DNA of 7,382 nucleotides from Flavobacteriaceae bacterium. GTDB lineage: Bacteria; Bacteroidota; Bacteroidia; Flavobacteriales; Flavobacteriaceae. The notes below the pieces were generated by a model. It searched no databases and had not been told where the DNA came from. It saw only the letters and a program-made list of their open reading frames with translations. The stretch covers positions 1-7,382 of the forward strand of contig JAURFJ010000065.1 in the NCBI GenBank assembly GCA_030834365.1, given 5' to 3'. The translations under genes and the position numbers were made by a program. Positions 6,508 to 7,382 of this stretch are shown piece by piece. How positions within the stretch are numbered: the stretch's first letter is position 1; every line of letters begins with the position of its first letter.

Positions 6508-7107
6508 ATGTTTTTAGAAAGCACCATTAAACCAAATGAGCCCTACGGTTGGATAGAGGTCATATGCGGTTCTATGTTTTCAGGAAAAACAGAGGAGCTT
6601 ATTCGACGTCTTAACCGTGCAAAAATTGCCAAGCAGCGGGTCGAAATCTTCAAACCCCTTATCGACAAGCGATACGATCAAGACTTAGTCGTTTCTCACG
6701 ACGACAACAAAATTAGGTCGACACCTGTTCCGGCCGCCGCAAACATACGGTTGCTAGCCGATCGATGTGATGTGGTCGGAATTGACGAAGCCCAGTTCTT
6801 CGACGACGAAATCGTGACAGTGTGCAATGACCTGGCCAATCAGGGGATTCGCGTGGTAGTAGCCGGTCTAGACATGGACTTCAAGGGTAACCCGTTTGGC
6901 CCCATGCCGGCTCTAATGGCAACCGCCGAATACGTGACCAAAGTGCACGCGATTTGTCAACGAACCGGAAATCTTGCTCACTATTCGCATCGCATTGCCG
7001 ACTCCGATTCACTAGTTTTACTTGGAGAAACCCAAGAATACGAACCCCTAAGTCGTGCGGCTTTTCAAAAGGCCTTAAAAGAAGACAAGAAACGTCATGA
7101 GCGCTAG
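6508..7107 (+). CDS. tdk: Thymidine kinase (class II, TK1-type)
   Basis: Thymidine kinase phosphorylates thymidine to dTMP with ATP, the salvage route to dTTP, in the cytoplasm. The 199-residue protein has the P-loop GSMFSGKT (21-28), the Walker B-like DEAQF (93-97), the GLDMDFKGNPFGP segment (120-132) and the substrate lasso with GNLAHYSHR (154-162). The usual four zinc-binding cysteines are largely lost: the first CxxC is C150 followed by T153, and the later CRxCH-like site is LSRAAF (181-186). I associate this zinc-poor form with Bacteroidota, so it is not a sign of decay. The ATG at 6508 is the first in frame; the fold could also begin close to Y13. The gene overlaps the alanine racemase start by 11 bases. 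Confidence 0.96.
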   Translation: MFLESTIKPNEPYGWIEVICGSMFSGKTEELIRRLNRAKIAKQRVEIFKPLIDKRYDQDLVVSHDDNKIRSTPVPAAANIRLLADRCDVVGIDEAQFFDDEIVTVCNDLANQGIRVVVAGLDMDFKGNPFGPMPALMATAEYVTKVHAICQRTGNLAHYSHRIADSDSLVLLGETQEYEPLSRAAFQKALKEDKKRHER

Positions 7108-7382
7108 CACTCGACTTGAGGTCAGCTTAGAGGCACTGGCTCATAATTACCTCCACCTACGATCGCTTATTCCGCATTCTACCGAACTAATGGCGGTGGT
7201 GAAGGCCAACGCCTATGGCACCGATTTGCTGCGCCTGAGCAAAGAGCTCGATATATTAGGCGCGAACTCTTTTTGCGTAGCCTATGTAGATGAAGGGGTA
7301 GCACTGCGAAATGCGGGCATAAGCAAGCCCATTCTTGTGATTCATGCTCAAATAGACAGTTTAGAAAAGGGGGTAGACGCAG
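7097..7382 (+). CDS. alr: Alanine racemase, N-terminal part (3' end outside window)
   Basis: Alanine racemase interconverts L- and D-alanine with pyridoxal phosphate, supplying D-alanine for peptidoglycan. The 95 visible residues start MSASTRLEVSLEALAHNY, a typical first strand and helix of the PLP barrel, and contain VVKANAYG (34-41) with the PLP-binding lysine K36. The usual glycine-histidine-glycine after Y40 is G-T-D here. The later VDEGVALRNAGISKPILV (about 64-81) fits the family. The ATG at 7097 lies inside the end of tdk in another frame, so translation is probably coupled. Many Bacteroidota carry Alr fused behind MurF; here the protein begins directly with the racemase domain and tdk precedes it, so at this locus it is stand-alone. 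The C-terminal domain and catalytic tyrosine are outside the window. Confidence 0.93.
   Translation, partial: MSASTRLEVSLEALAHNYLHLRSLIPHSTELMAVVKANAYGTDLLRLSKELDILGANSFCVAYVDEGVALRNAGISKPILVIHAQIDSLEKGVDA

Overview
The window looks like an ordinary chromosomal segment from a member of the Bacteroidota, probably Flavobacteriia-like. The evidence is indirect: start codons lack recognisable Shine-Dalgarno sequences, LpxH implies a Gram-negative lipid A pathway, thymidine kinase is the type without a full set of zinc cysteines, and RsmI and RecJ resemble the forms I associate with this phylum. Species cannot be named from the sequence alone.

Layout. Positions 1-789 (minus) hold the N-terminal 263 residues of a Gfo/Idh/MocA-family oxidoreductase with a twin-arginine signal, cut by the window edge. 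Positions 790-1302 contain no protein gene that I can support. They hold a 15-bp palindrome (871-885), a large inverted repeat (924-985), an intrinsic terminator (971-1007), tRNA-Ala(GGC) on the minus strand (1023-1096) and a nested hairpin (1156-1193). Positions 1303-3368 (plus) are a compact group: a GNAT acetyltransferase, a crotonase-family protein and UDP-2,3-diacylglucosamine diphosphatase (lpxH). Positions 3365-6405 (minus) are a second compact group, in transcription order: a 59-residue protein of unknown function, rsmI, an OsmC/Ohr-family protein and recJ. The lpxH and recJ genes converge and their ends overlap by 4 bases. From a roughly 100-base divergent spacer, tdk (6508-7107, plus) overlaps by 11 bases the start of an alanine racemase gene that runs off the window.

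The genes are mostly housekeeping: lipid A synthesis, 16S rRNA methylation, single-strand DNA degradation in repair, thymidine salvage and D-alanine supply. They do not form a single pathway. Each gene group is probably an operon, judged from spacing only. I found no mobile element, CRISPR array, phage gene, defence cassette or obvious new multi-gene system. The most curious items are the inverted repeat that copies the tail of the tRNA terminator, the palindrome upstream of the oxidoreductase, and the small gene ahead of rsmI.
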